Source: Actinokineospora sp. NBRC 105648 (lineage in GTDB: Bacteria > Actinomycetota > Actinomycetes > Mycobacteriales > Pseudonocardiaceae). From it: a stretch of 64,000 nt of DNA. Positions within the stretch are counted from its first letter, which is position 1. Each line of letters opens with the position of its first letter. The position numbers and the translations under genes are program-made. Location of the stretch: NCBI RefSeq assembly GCF_030269645.1, contig NZ_BSTR01000002.1, positions 248,001 to 312,000 of the forward strand. The letters are read 5' to 3'. Under the pieces are notes generated by a model, which searched no databases, was not told the origin of the DNA, and saw nothing but the letters and a program-made list of their open reading frames with translations. Of the stretch, positions 19,450-29,360 are shown one piece after another.

Positions 19450-20544
19450 TCAAATGCCTTCCCCAGGATGTCGTGTCAGGTGCTCGAGGTGGTGCGAGGT
19501 CGCGATGGCGACCCAGCGCGGTACGGTGCCTGCGGTCCGCGTGCCGCCGCGTCCGCAGTTCGTCAGCTCCCGGTCACCCCACGAGTAGTCCTTGCCCGCG
19601 AACTCCGACCGGGTGACGAGTTCTTCCGCGAGATCGTTGAACGCCGCGATGGCCGCGCCCTTGATGACCTTGTTGTCCTCGTCGCGCGCCAGCCGCCTGC
19701 GCAAAGCCACCGTGCGTCCTGGGATCGTGTAGTAGAGGTAGGGGTTTATGTTCCTCGGCCCAGGCTCCCCGGTCCTCGGGGGCACGGGGTGTACGACGCC
19801 GTAGTCGCCGTAGTGGAGTTCGGTCACCCTGCTGGCGACCTCCTGCCACAGGGTCACCTCGAGCCGATCGCGAACGGTGGTGGCGAACTCGGTCCGGACG
19901 GCCGGGATCGAGCCCGCCAGCAGGGTCGTCGAGTCAGGGCCGAGGAGGTCGACGAGCATCGCGCTGAGTCGCGACACCTGGTCGACCCGCGCCTGCCGCA
20001 CGGTGTCGACGAATCCCAGGTCCACGATGGCGTGCAGCCGAGCTGCCTCGCCCCCGGCCGTCCGGGCGATCCCTCGGAGCCGGCGGCGCACGTCGAGCAG
20101 CGGCGCGTCCACCTGCCGGACGCGCACCACCACCGCACGCGGCCGGTGCTCCAGGAGTTGGGACACCTCGCTCAGCTCCCGCTCGCTCGCGGTGTCGGCC
20201 ACGACCGGGATCAGCGCGGTGAACGTGGCCGCGAAGAGGCCGTACTCGTCTTCGACCGCTGCCTCGACCCGTTTGTCGAGGAACCCGAGCGGCCCGCCAG
20301 GCTGCCGCGCCAGCGAACCACTCCCTGCCAACCGGTGCGCGTCGACCCAAAGCGGCGTCCCCCGTAAAGCCAGGCGCACCGCGGCCCGCACCAACGGCCC
20401 CAGGAGACGTCCGGACCTCTCCGCGGTGACCGAGTCGAGAAGGTCCACGACAGCCGTGGGTCCCGTCGCTGACTCCGGTAGCCGACACAGCGCGTCCAGT
20501 TCACCGGTCTTGCTCTTCAGCGCTACCAGTGGCCTGAGCCGCAC
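19450..20544 (-). CDS. Beta-family protein (phage T4 beta-like Pfam family)
   Basis: 364 residues. The pattern fits the Beta_protein family: it opens RLRPLVALKSKTGELDAL, has a central VVDLGFVDTVRQARV, and ends HYGDYGVVHPVPP, NPYLYYTIPG and GDRELTNCGRG. The name comes from a phage T4 protein; the function is unknown, and members often sit in accessory or defence-like regions. I set the start at GTG 20544 because GGGAGGCACTTG precedes it with ideal spacing. An ATG at 20595 is in frame but lacks a site. It lies 90 bp upstream of the HNH gene on the same strand and could be transcribed with it. Confidence 0.8.
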   Translation of the reverse strand: MRLRPLVALKSKTGELDALCRLPESATGPTAVVDLLDSVTAERSGRLLGPLVRAAVRLALRGTPLWVDAHRLAGSGSLARQPGGPLGFLDKRVEAAVEDEYGLFAATFTALIPVVADTASERELSEVSQLLEHRPRAVVVRVRQVDAPLLDVRRRLRGIARTAGGEAARLHAIVDLGFVDTVRQARVDQVSRLSAMLVDLLGPDSTTLLAGSIPAVRTEFATTVRDRLEVTLWQEVASRVTELHYGDYGVVHPVPPRTGEPGPRNINPYLYYTIPGRTVALRRRLARDEDNKVIKGAAIAAFNDLAEELVTRSEFAGKDYSWGDRELTNCGRGGTRTAGTVPRWVAIATSHHLEHLTRHPGEGI

Positions 20545-20757
20545 CAAGTGCCTCCCTGCCCGCCGACCGAGCGTGTGATCACCACGCTCGATCATGCGAG
20601 GTCGATCCCGGCACCGCACCGACCGGACGGGTGACGCTCACCGGTACGGCAGCGGTGACCAGTGGTGGTCGACCTGGAGAGCTCGGTCTATTGGACGCGC
20701 CTGGAGAAATGAAGTGTCACTTGACCGACGAACTCGCTCTTCGATGGGGGCTGCCCC

Positions 20758-21435
20758 TCACCAGCCCCTTGTGCGCCACTCCGCGAGGTTGGGGCGTTCG
20801 GCGCCGAGGGTGGAGTCGTCGCCGTGGCCGGGGTAGAACCAGGTGTTGTCCGGGAGGGTGTTGAAGACCCGGGTCGTCACGTCGTCCAGCAGGGACTGAA
20901 AATCCTCGGGGGAGTTCGTTCGGCCGACGCCGCCCGGGAACAGGGAGTCGCCGGTGAACAGGTGGGGGGTGCCGGTCGGGTCGCGGTACAAGAGGGCGAT
21001 CGAGCCCGGTGTGTGGCCGCGCAGGTGGATGACCTCGAGCGTGACCTCACCCACATCGATCGTGTCCCCGTGTCCCACGAAGCGGTCCGGGGGGACCGGT
21101 AGCGGGCCCGCGTCCAGTTCGTGCGCGATGGTGTTCGCGCCGAACGCGCCCGCCGTCGCGCCGAGGGCCTGCCAGTGGTCGCCGTGCTGGTGGGTGGTGA
21201 CGATGGTGCGCAGCGTCGGGCGGTCCTGCCCGTAGCCGATGACCTCGGAGAGCCGCTGCGGGTCGTTGGCCGCGTCCACCAGCAGGGCGTCGCGGGTGGC
21301 CCGGCAGGTCAGCAGGTAGGCGTTGTTGTCCATCGGGCCGACGGACACCTTCGTGATCGTCAGCGCGGGCAGCGTGCGGCGGGCGGCGGGGCCGCCGGGC
21401 TCGACATGGCCGGTGTAGTCGTCGACAAGGTCCAC
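20758..21435 (-). CDS. Metallo-beta-lactamase-fold (glyoxalase II-like) hydrolase
   Basis: 225 residues. The start VDLVDDYTGHVEPGGPAARR (GTG 21435) followed by LTITKVSVGPMDNNAYLL is characteristic of an actinobacterial MBL group found near uvrA. Zinc ligands appear in THQHGDHWQAL (HxHxDH), HLRGHTPGSIALLY, FTGDSLFPGG and FYPGHGDD. It probably hydrolyses a thioester such as a mycothiol conjugate, as in glyoxalase II; that substrate is inference. No strong ribosome-binding site is seen. Divergent from the acyltransferase gene. Confidence 0.88.
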   Translation of the reverse strand: MDLVDDYTGHVEPGGPAARRTLPALTITKVSVGPMDNNAYLLTCRATRDALLVDAANDPQRLSEVIGYGQDRPTLRTIVTTHQHGDHWQALGATAGAFGANTIAHELDAGPLPVPPDRFVGHGDTIDVGEVTLEVIHLRGHTPGSIALLYRDPTGTPHLFTGDSLFPGGVGRTNSPEDFQSLLDDVTTRVFNTLPDNTWFYPGHGDDSTLGAERPNLAEWRTRGW

Positions 21436-21553
21436 GGTCGCCGACGGTAGCCTGCGCGCGCACCTCCTCAGGCGGGCCTCAGCTTCGCCCCTTATCCTTG
21501 TTATCCGAGCGTTACCTGGAGTACCGCCCCTTGTCGCCGACACCTGTGAGCTC

Positions 21554-22828
21554 GTGCAGACACTAGAGACAGCGAACCAGAAACGGTCCCCGCGCAAGAT
21601 CAGCTGGGACGTGATCCGGGTGCTGGCCGTCTTCTCGGTCGTCATCCAGCACATCACGCACCAGTCGCCGATCAGCCACGCGGAGCTGGGCCCGTACCCC
21701 TTCGTGCTCTCGTTGCAGTTCGGCGCGAGCACGCTGTTGGTCGTGTCCGCCTACTTCGTCTGCGGCACCGTGCGCCGCGGCGGTACCGGGCGCTGGCTGT
21801 GGAGCCGGATCGCCCGGCTGCTGCCTGCTTACCTGGTCGCCGTCGTCGTCACCTACGGCGTCTCCCGCGCTGTGGCGCACGCTTTTGGCTGGTACCTGCC
21901 CACACCCACCGACCTGGTGGCCAACCTGCTGCTCGTGCAGGCGTGGTCGCCGCAGTTCCACTGGGTCGACGCGTCCTACTGGACACTCCCGGTGCAGGTC
22001 ATGGCCTTCGTGGTCGCCGCGCTGCTCTGGCCGCGCGGCTGGGTCACCGGCAAGCGGCTCCCGGTTCTGCTGTGGACACTCGCGCTCGCCCCGCTGGTGA
22101 TCCGCTTCGCCTGGCGGCAGGACGACGCCGCGCAGTGGGTCAAGTCGCTCTTCGACGGGCTGGCCCTGCACCGGGTCGCGCTCTTCGGCGTCGGCGTCGC
22201 CATCTGGCTGTGGGCGAACAAGCGGATGTCCGGTGGGCACCTGGCCGCCTACCTGGTCGTCGTTCTCGTCGCCCAGGACGCGCACGCCTACTTCGCCGAC
22301 ACCTGGTCCACGATCGCCTTCGGCGTGGTCCTGCTCGGCATCGTGGTCGCCGCGGGCGGCCCGGACTGGGACATCCCCGGCATCCGGCAGCTCGCCGGAC
22401 CGATCCGCTGGCTGGGCGGCATCTCCTTCGGCGTCTACCTGGTGCACCAGGAGCTCGGGTTCGTGCTGGCCCGGTTCCTGCTCGACGCCGGCGTCGACGC
22501 GGGCGGCAGGCTGGTCGCCTGCGTGGCCTTCGCGGTGCTGCTCGGCTGGGCGATCACCCGGCTGGTCGAGCGCCCGGCCCACCGCTGGCTCACCCAGGAA
22601 GGGCCGCTGCTCTGGCGGCGGGTGCTGGCCACCGCGGTGGCCACCCGCGCCGCCATCCGCGAGCTGCCGCAGGTGCCCGCTCAGCCCCAGGAGGGCAGCT
22701 CGGGCAGGGTGCCCGAGAGGGCGGTGCCGGTGCCCCGCCCGGTCAGCCACCCCAGCACCGCGGCCGCGGGCCCGGCCACCTCGCGCGAGCTGGACTGGGT
22801 CGCGATCGCCAGCTCCCAGGTGCGCTGA
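21554..22828 (+). CDS. Acyltransferase 3 family membrane protein
   Basis: 424 residues with about ten hydrophobic segments. The opening KISWDVIRVLAVFSVVIQHITHQSP carries the conserved His of Acyltransferase_3 proteins, and the core ends near WLGGISFGVYLVHQELGFVLARFLL and LVERPAHRWL. Such enzymes transfer acyl groups to sugars or surface glycoconjugates at the membrane. GTG 21554 is the earliest in-frame start. The last 49 residues after about 375 have no membrane or family character. They are read antisense through the end of the maleylpyruvate isomerase gene, so the 148-bp overlap may reflect a lost stop codon. Confidence 0.85.
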   Translation: MQTLETANQKRSPRKISWDVIRVLAVFSVVIQHITHQSPISHAELGPYPFVLSLQFGASTLLVVSAYFVCGTVRRGGTGRWLWSRIARLLPAYLVAVVVTYGVSRAVAHAFGWYLPTPTDLVANLLLVQAWSPQFHWVDASYWTLPVQVMAFVVAALLWPRGWVTGKRLPVLLWTLALAPLVIRFAWRQDDAAQWVKSLFDGLALHRVALFGVGVAIWLWANKRMSGGHLAAYLVVVLVAQDAHAYFADTWSTIAFGVVLLGIVVAAGGPDWDIPGIRQLAGPIRWLGGISFGVYLVHQELGFVLARFLLDAGVDAGGRLVACVAFAVLLGWAITRLVERPAHRWLTQEGPLLWRRVLATAVATRAAIRELPQVPAQPQEGSSGRVPERAVPVPRPVSHPSTAAAGPATSRELDWVAIASSQVR

Positions 22829-23478
22829 CGGCCCTCGGGCAGCTCGGCCACCAGGCGCAGCGGCGCACCGTCGGTCCTGGCCCGGTACGGGCGCACGGCG
22901 GTGTCCAGCAGCCGGTCCAGGTGGGCCGCCGGGACCTGCTCGAAGACCACGCCCGCGTCCAGGTCGACCAGGTGGTTCCAGGCCTCGAACAGGGCCAGCT
23001 CGGGCACCTCGGCGGCCACCAGCTGCCTGCCGGACGGGTGCGCCACGGTGGCGTCCCAGTCCGCGCCGGAGAGCCGCCCGACGGCGGTGTGGAACCGGTC
23101 ACACGCCGCGTAGAGGTCCTCGCGGACGACCTGCGGCAGCCGCTCGGCGCCACTGGCGATGTCGGCGTCGCGGTCGGCCCGGCTGGCGTAGGCCGGGTGC
23201 TCGATCCCGGTCCTGGCCCAGGTCAGCAGGTTCACCAGGGCGTCGGCGTTGCGGGCCAGGTGCGAGACGACGTGCGCGCGCGACCACCCGGGCAGCCCGC
23301 TCGGCTCGCGGAACGCCTGGTCCGGCAGCTCCGCGACGACCCGGTGCAGCACCACCCAGGCCTCGCGGACGGCCTGGTGCCCCGCGACCGCCCGGCCCGC
23401 GCCGGAGTCGGCGCGCCGCTGCCCGGGGAACCCCGGCCGCTGCACCGATGTGTGTGCGGGCGTGCCCGACGTGCCCAT
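22681..23478 (-). CDS. Mycothiol-dependent maleylpyruvate isomerase family protein
   Basis: 265 residues from ATG 23478, which follows a GGGGG-rich site. The MDMPI N-terminal DinB-like domain shows LHRVVAELPDQAFREPSGLPGWSRAHVVSHLARNADALVNLLTWA, with the conserved W-SR-H-V--H-A-N-A pattern. This includes metal-ligand His and Asp residues and the ELALFEAWNHLVDLDAG segment. The C-terminal MDMPI_C part covers YRARTDGAPLRLVAELPEG. These enzymes use mycothiol as cofactor, consistent with an actinobacterium; whether this one acts on maleylpyruvate is not known. Its 3' end overlaps the acyltransferase gene. Confidence 0.85.
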   Translation of the reverse strand: MGTSGTPAHTSVQRPGFPGQRRADSGAGRAVAGHQAVREAWVVLHRVVAELPDQAFREPSGLPGWSRAHVVSHLARNADALVNLLTWARTGIEHPAYASRADRDADIASGAERLPQVVREDLYAACDRFHTAVGRLSGADWDATVAHPSGRQLVAAEVPELALFEAWNHLVDLDAGVVFEQVPAAHLDRLLDTAVRPYRARTDGAPLRLVAELPEGRQRTWELAIATQSSSREVAGPAAAVLGWLTGRGTGTALSGTLPELPSWG

Positions 23479-23813
23479 ACCGACCCCCGAACGTGGTTGT
23501 GACCGTCTCGGCCGCTGGTGTGATCGGAGCAACCGGCTCCGACCTCCAGCGTAGGCTGGCCCGGTTACCGGCGCGTACCGCTCCGAGGGTGCATCGCCGC
23601 CCGCCGTCGGCGAGAATTGTCGGTGCCCCGCCCTAGCATGCACCTCGCCATCCGCTCGGCCTGTTGCCCTGGCGCGCGCCCGCGCCCCGGCACCCGCCGC
23701 GGCCCGGCGACCAGCGCACCGGCGGTACCCGTGTGACCCGCGTGACCCGTGACACCAGCGACATCAGCGACATCTCAGAGCAGCACCGGAACAGCACTAC
23801 CGAAGGGACCTCA
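23479..23813 (+). promoter_or_regulatory. uvrA upstream region: PafBC-type promoter and short repeats in the leader
   Basis: 335 bp without a gene. A promoter at 23617-23639 (separate entry) would give a leader of about 165 nt. The leader carries short direct repeats (GTGACCCGC-like units near 23731-23750 and AGCGACATC twice at 23757-23775). No small gene with a convincing ribosome-binding site is seen. Confidence 0.6.
23617..23639 (+). promoter_or_regulatory. PafBC-type (RecA-independent) DNA-damage promoter of uvrA
   Basis: TTGTCGGTG (23617-23625), eight bases, then TAGCAT (23634-23639). This matches the mycobacterial RecA-independent damage promoter consensus tTGTCRGTG-N8-TAnnnT exactly. 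Mycobacterial repair genes use this element through the PafBC activator. The same element precedes alkD and uvrC in this window. Confidence 0.85.
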
Positions 23814-26663
<2,850 letters not shown>

Positions 26664-26703
26664 GGCTCACGCGCGGCCCCCGGGGCCGTCGTGGCCCTAG
26701 TAC

Positions 26704-26741
26704 TGGTTGGGGGCAGATGGACGCCCACCTGCCCCCAACCA
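26704..26741 (+). terminator. 13-bp hairpin downstream of uvrA
   Basis: TGGTTGGGGGCAG (26704-26716) pairs perfectly with CTGCCCCCAACCA (26729-26741), and three more pairs form inside. There is no T-tract, so it may be a stem-only terminator or a repeat-family palindrome. Confidence 0.55.
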
Positions 26742-26780
26742 GCGACAGCACCCGCCCGCTTCACCTGGCGGCTCGGCAGG

Positions 26781-26971
26781 AGACGCGCCGGTCGCGGACT
26801 CGCACTCAACGCAACCGCACTCGCACAACCCACCTGCTCCGGCCGTCTGCTGGATCGCCGAAGACGCGCCGATCTAGACCCGCCTCCTACGCAACCGCAC
26901 TCGCACGCCCTACCTGGGATCGGCTGGAGCGCCATGGTTGCAGACTCGCCTCCCACGAATCCGCACCTCAC
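26781..26971 (+). repeat. Diverged tandem repeat, about 80-bp unit
   Basis: AGACGCGCCG recurs at 26781 and 26862, and ACGCAACCGCACTCGCAC recurs exactly at 26809-26826 and 26889-26906 (80 bp apart). A third, more diverged copy (GCAGACTCGCCTCCCACG...) begins at 26940. Function unknown. Confidence 0.75.
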
Positions 26972-26979
26972 AACCCTCC

Positions 26980-27122
26980 TGCTGGATTGGGTGGAGTGGC
27001 TTTGTCTGGGGGGAGGGGCGATCGTAAACTTGCTGTGGTCGTGGGGCTCCCTTTCCCACCCGCTTTTCCCACGACGATCGCCCCTAGGGGCCCCGGGCAA
27101 AGCCACTCCACCCAATCCAGCA
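26980..27122. repeat. 143-bp interrupted palindrome with perfect 25-bp arms
   Basis: The outer arms 26980-27004 and 27098-27122 are perfect 25-bp inverted repeats (arm core TGGATTGGGTGGAGTGG). An inner pair 27014-27025 (AGGGGCGATCGT) and 27074-27085 (ACGATCGCCCCT) is perfect over 12 bp. The centre is about 48 bp and can form a further GTCGTGGG/CCCACGAC pairing. It could extrude as a cruciform or be a non-autonomous mobile or REP-like element; no transposase or clear target duplication is seen. Confidence 0.8.
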
Positions 27123-27324
27123 CCCCACCTCAGCAAGCCCCGAGGCGCAGCCAACCCCAAAGTAAGCCCAGCCCCAGCCACCCCGAAGCAAAGCCAAAGC
27201 AACAAGCGCAGAGCGAGCACCCTGACACACCTCGTAACCAGGGAAAACGCCACACTGGACAGGTGTATCCGCAACCCGGATCCTGACTCCTACCTCGTAG
27301 CACCCCACACGAGGAGGACAGGAC

Positions 27325-27489
27325 ATGCCGGAACTCACCGCTCGCCCGACGCGGGGGCGCCAGACCGCCGCCCGCCGCGCCCTGCTGGTCGGCGCCGAGC
27401 GCTGGGAGATCCGCATGGGCATCACCGCCCCCGCCGAGTTCCGGGTCACCGGGGTCGCCCCGGGAACGGGGCCGGTGCGTGCGGGCTGA
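27325..27489 (+). CDS. 54-residue peptide overlapping the YcaO gene; candidate RiPP precursor
   Basis: The ATG at 27325 has a strong site (GAGGAGG at 27311-27317) and the frame ends TGA 27487-27489, overlapping the next gene start by 11 bp. That coupling, plus the leader-binding/YcaO enzyme that follows, makes a precursor peptide plausible. The peptide begins MPELTARPTRGRQTAARRAL (basic, possibly helical leader) and ends PGTGPVRAG. It contains no Cys and no Ser. Only Thr residues (for example 34, 42 and 48 in the C-terminal half) could be heterocyclised, which is odd for an azoline precursor. It could instead be a small regulatory or accessory protein. The coding call is good; the function is inference. 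Confidence 0.6.
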   Translation: MPELTARPTRGRQTAARRALLVGAERWEIRMGITAPAEFRVTGVAPGTGPVRAG

Positions 27490-29302
27490 CCCCTCCCCGG
27501 ACCAGGTGACCGAGGCGACCCGGCCGGGCAACGCCGTCCTGGTCCGCGACCGGCTGCGCCGCGAGTTCGGCGACGAGGTCGAGGTGCTCGGCGGACCTGG
27601 TCGTCCGGTGCACCCCCGGGCCCGGCTGGCCGTCGCGGTGGGCGAGAGCCGGGACTTCGACCGGTGGGCCCGCTCGGTCAAGCTGCGCGCCCTGACCCTG
27701 GTCTTCGACGGGGGCCGGGTCCTGCTCGGCCCGCTCGCCGCGCCCGGCAGGCCGGGGTGCGCCGAATGCGCCCGAGCCCGCCGGGTGGCCGCCGCGGCGG
27801 CCGCGCCCAAGGACGCCGAGCCGGTCGTGGAACCGCCCCTGGCGGCCGTGCTCGACCAGGTGACCGCGCTCGTGCGCGCGCTGCTGCGGCAGAACTCCAC
27901 CGACCTGGTCGGCCACCTCGCCGAGCTGGGGGCGGTGGAGCCGGTGTGGCACCGGGTGGTCCCGCTGCCCGCCTGCGAGGTCTGCGGCGGTGCCGAGGGC
28001 ATCGGCACGGTCGGGCTGCCGCCGACCGACGACGACGAGGACGACGACCCGGCCGAGCTGCTGGAGGCGCTCGCGGGCTGGGTCGACCCGCTGACCGGTG
28101 TGATCCCGTGGATCACGCTGCGCAGGCCGCTCGACGGCGGACCGCACGTCGCCACCGCCGCGCCGCCGCACCTGCTCGACCCCGGGGGCACGCCGCGGGC
28201 GCTGCCGGTCGGGTGGGGCAAGGGCATGACCCGGCGCGCCGCGATCGTGTCCGCGGTGGGGGAAGCCGTCGAGCGGTACTCCGCGTCCGTCCCCGACCCC
28301 GACCGGCTCGTCTGGGCCCGCCCGGCCGATCTCGACGGCGAGGTGCTCGACCCGCGCGAGTTCCCGCTCTACGAGCCCGAGCAGTACGCCCAGCGGGACT
28401 TCCCGTGCGTGCCCTTCGACCGCCGGATCGACCACCCGTGGATCCGCGGCACCTGGCTGGGCGGTGACACCCCGGTCTGGGTCCCCGCGGTGTTCAGCTA
28501 CCTCGCCATGACCGTCCTCCCCGAGCACCTCATCTGCCAGGGGACCTCCAACGGCCTGGCCGCGGGCCCCGACGCCGAGACCGCCGCCGTCAGCGCGACC
28601 CTGGAGCTGGTCGAGCGCGACGCGATGATGTCCGCCTGGCTCACCGGCGCCCGGGGCCGCTACGTCGAGCTCGACGACACGCTCGACCCCGAGGTCCAGG
28701 ACGTGATCGACGCGCTGCGCGCGCAGCGCCCGTCGGTGGAGGTCTACCTGCTGCCCACGGCCACCTACGGCACCGTCGCGGTGGCACTGGCCCTGGGCGA
28801 CGGCAAGCGCTGGCCGGGCGCCTGCGTCGGGCTCGGTGCCGACCGGTCCCCGCGCGCCGCCATCCGCACCGCGGTACTGGAGCTGGCCCAGACCGGGCCG
28901 CACCTGGCCGCCCTGCTCAGCGAGCGCGGGGTGCTCGTCCCGTCCCGGCCCAGTGGGGTGCGGGAGATGCTCGACCACGCCGCCTACTACTTCCCGGCCG
29001 ACCGGGTGTCCGCCTTCGACCGGTTGCGCACCGGCGGCACCTCCCGGCTGGCCGACCTGCCCGAGCCCGCGTTCGACACCACCGTGGCCGACCTGGCCGG
29101 GCAGCTGTCGACGGCGGGCATCCGGGTGGCGATCGTGGACGTGACCAGCCCGGACGTGGCCACCGGGCCGTTCCGGGTGGTGCGCGCGGTCAGCCCCGAC
29201 CTGCAGCCGATCAGCTACGGCCACGGCAACGACCGCTCGCTGGTGGCCCGGCTGCGGCACGGCCAGGCCCCGATCCGCAGGTTGGTCCACCCGATCTGGT
29301 GA
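27479..29302 (+). CDS. TOMM leader-binding (E1-like/ocin-ThiF) domain fused to YcaO cyclodehydratase
   Basis: 607 residues from GTG 27479, inside the 3' end of the peptide gene. The N-terminal half (about 20-180) resembles the E1-like cyclodehydratase partner, with LLGPLAAPGRPGCAEC and LPACEVCGG giving two CxxC pairs (C94/C97 and C166/C169), as for a structural zinc. From about 205 a YcaO domain follows: GWGKGMTRRAAIVSAVGEAVERYSA (Mg-ATP glutamates E262/E265), CQGTSNGLAAG, then ATLELVERDAMMSAWL. YcaO enzymes use ATP to activate backbone amides and form azolines, thioamides or related groups. The C-terminus is RRLVHPIW and lacks the PxPxP tail typical of azoline synthases. No dehydrogenase, TfuA or transporter gene is adjacent. 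Confidence 0.88.
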   Translation: MRADPSPDQVTEATRPGNAVLVRDRLRREFGDEVEVLGGPGRPVHPRARLAVAVGESRDFDRWARSVKLRALTLVFDGGRVLLGPLAAPGRPGCAECARARRVAAAAAAPKDAEPVVEPPLAAVLDQVTALVRALLRQNSTDLVGHLAELGAVEPVWHRVVPLPACEVCGGAEGIGTVGLPPTDDDEDDDPAELLEALAGWVDPLTGVIPWITLRRPLDGGPHVATAAPPHLLDPGGTPRALPVGWGKGMTRRAAIVSAVGEAVERYSASVPDPDRLVWARPADLDGEVLDPREFPLYEPEQYAQRDFPCVPFDRRIDHPWIRGTWLGGDTPVWVPAVFSYLAMTVLPEHLICQGTSNGLAAGPDAETAAVSATLELVERDAMMSAWLTGARGRYVELDDTLDPEVQDVIDALRAQRPSVEVYLLPTATYGTVAVALALGDGKRWPGACVGLGADRSPRAAIRTAVLELAQTGPHLAALLSERGVLVPSRPSGVREMLDHAAYYFPADRVSAFDRLRTGGTSRLADLPEPAFDTTVADLAGQLSTAGIRVAIVDVTSPDVATGPFRVVRAVSPDLQPISYGHGNDRSLVARLRHGQAPIRRLVHPIW

Positions 29303-29360
29303 CCGCCGGCGTTCACCCGCAGGCCAGGCCGTCGCCACCCGGGCTGGGCATGCTGCCCGA

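Larger units (their letters stand above)
26664..27324. other. 0.66-kb non-coding stretch rich in inverted and tandem repeats
   Basis: No supported gene. In order it holds a hairpin after uvrA (26704-26741), diverged 80-bp tandem repeats (26781-26971), a large interrupted palindrome (26980-27122), and a G-poor A/C-rich run (about 27122-27270). The RBS GAGGAGGACAGG for the 54-codon gene closes it. Composition and lack of codon bias argue against coding, despite several open frames on both strands. Confidence 0.7.

Noticed and set aside
20594-20864. Small plus-strand frames before the MBL hydrolase stop, one with GGAG near its ATG (20709)
   Set aside because: The spacing to the ATG is too short, and most of the frame lies antisense inside the hydrolase gene.
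23487-23501. Possible LexA/SOS box (CGAACGTGGTTGTG) upstream of uvrA
   Set aside because: Only one half of the actinobacterial TCGAAC-N4-GTTCGA palindrome fits, and the PafBC-type promoter nearby explains damage control better.
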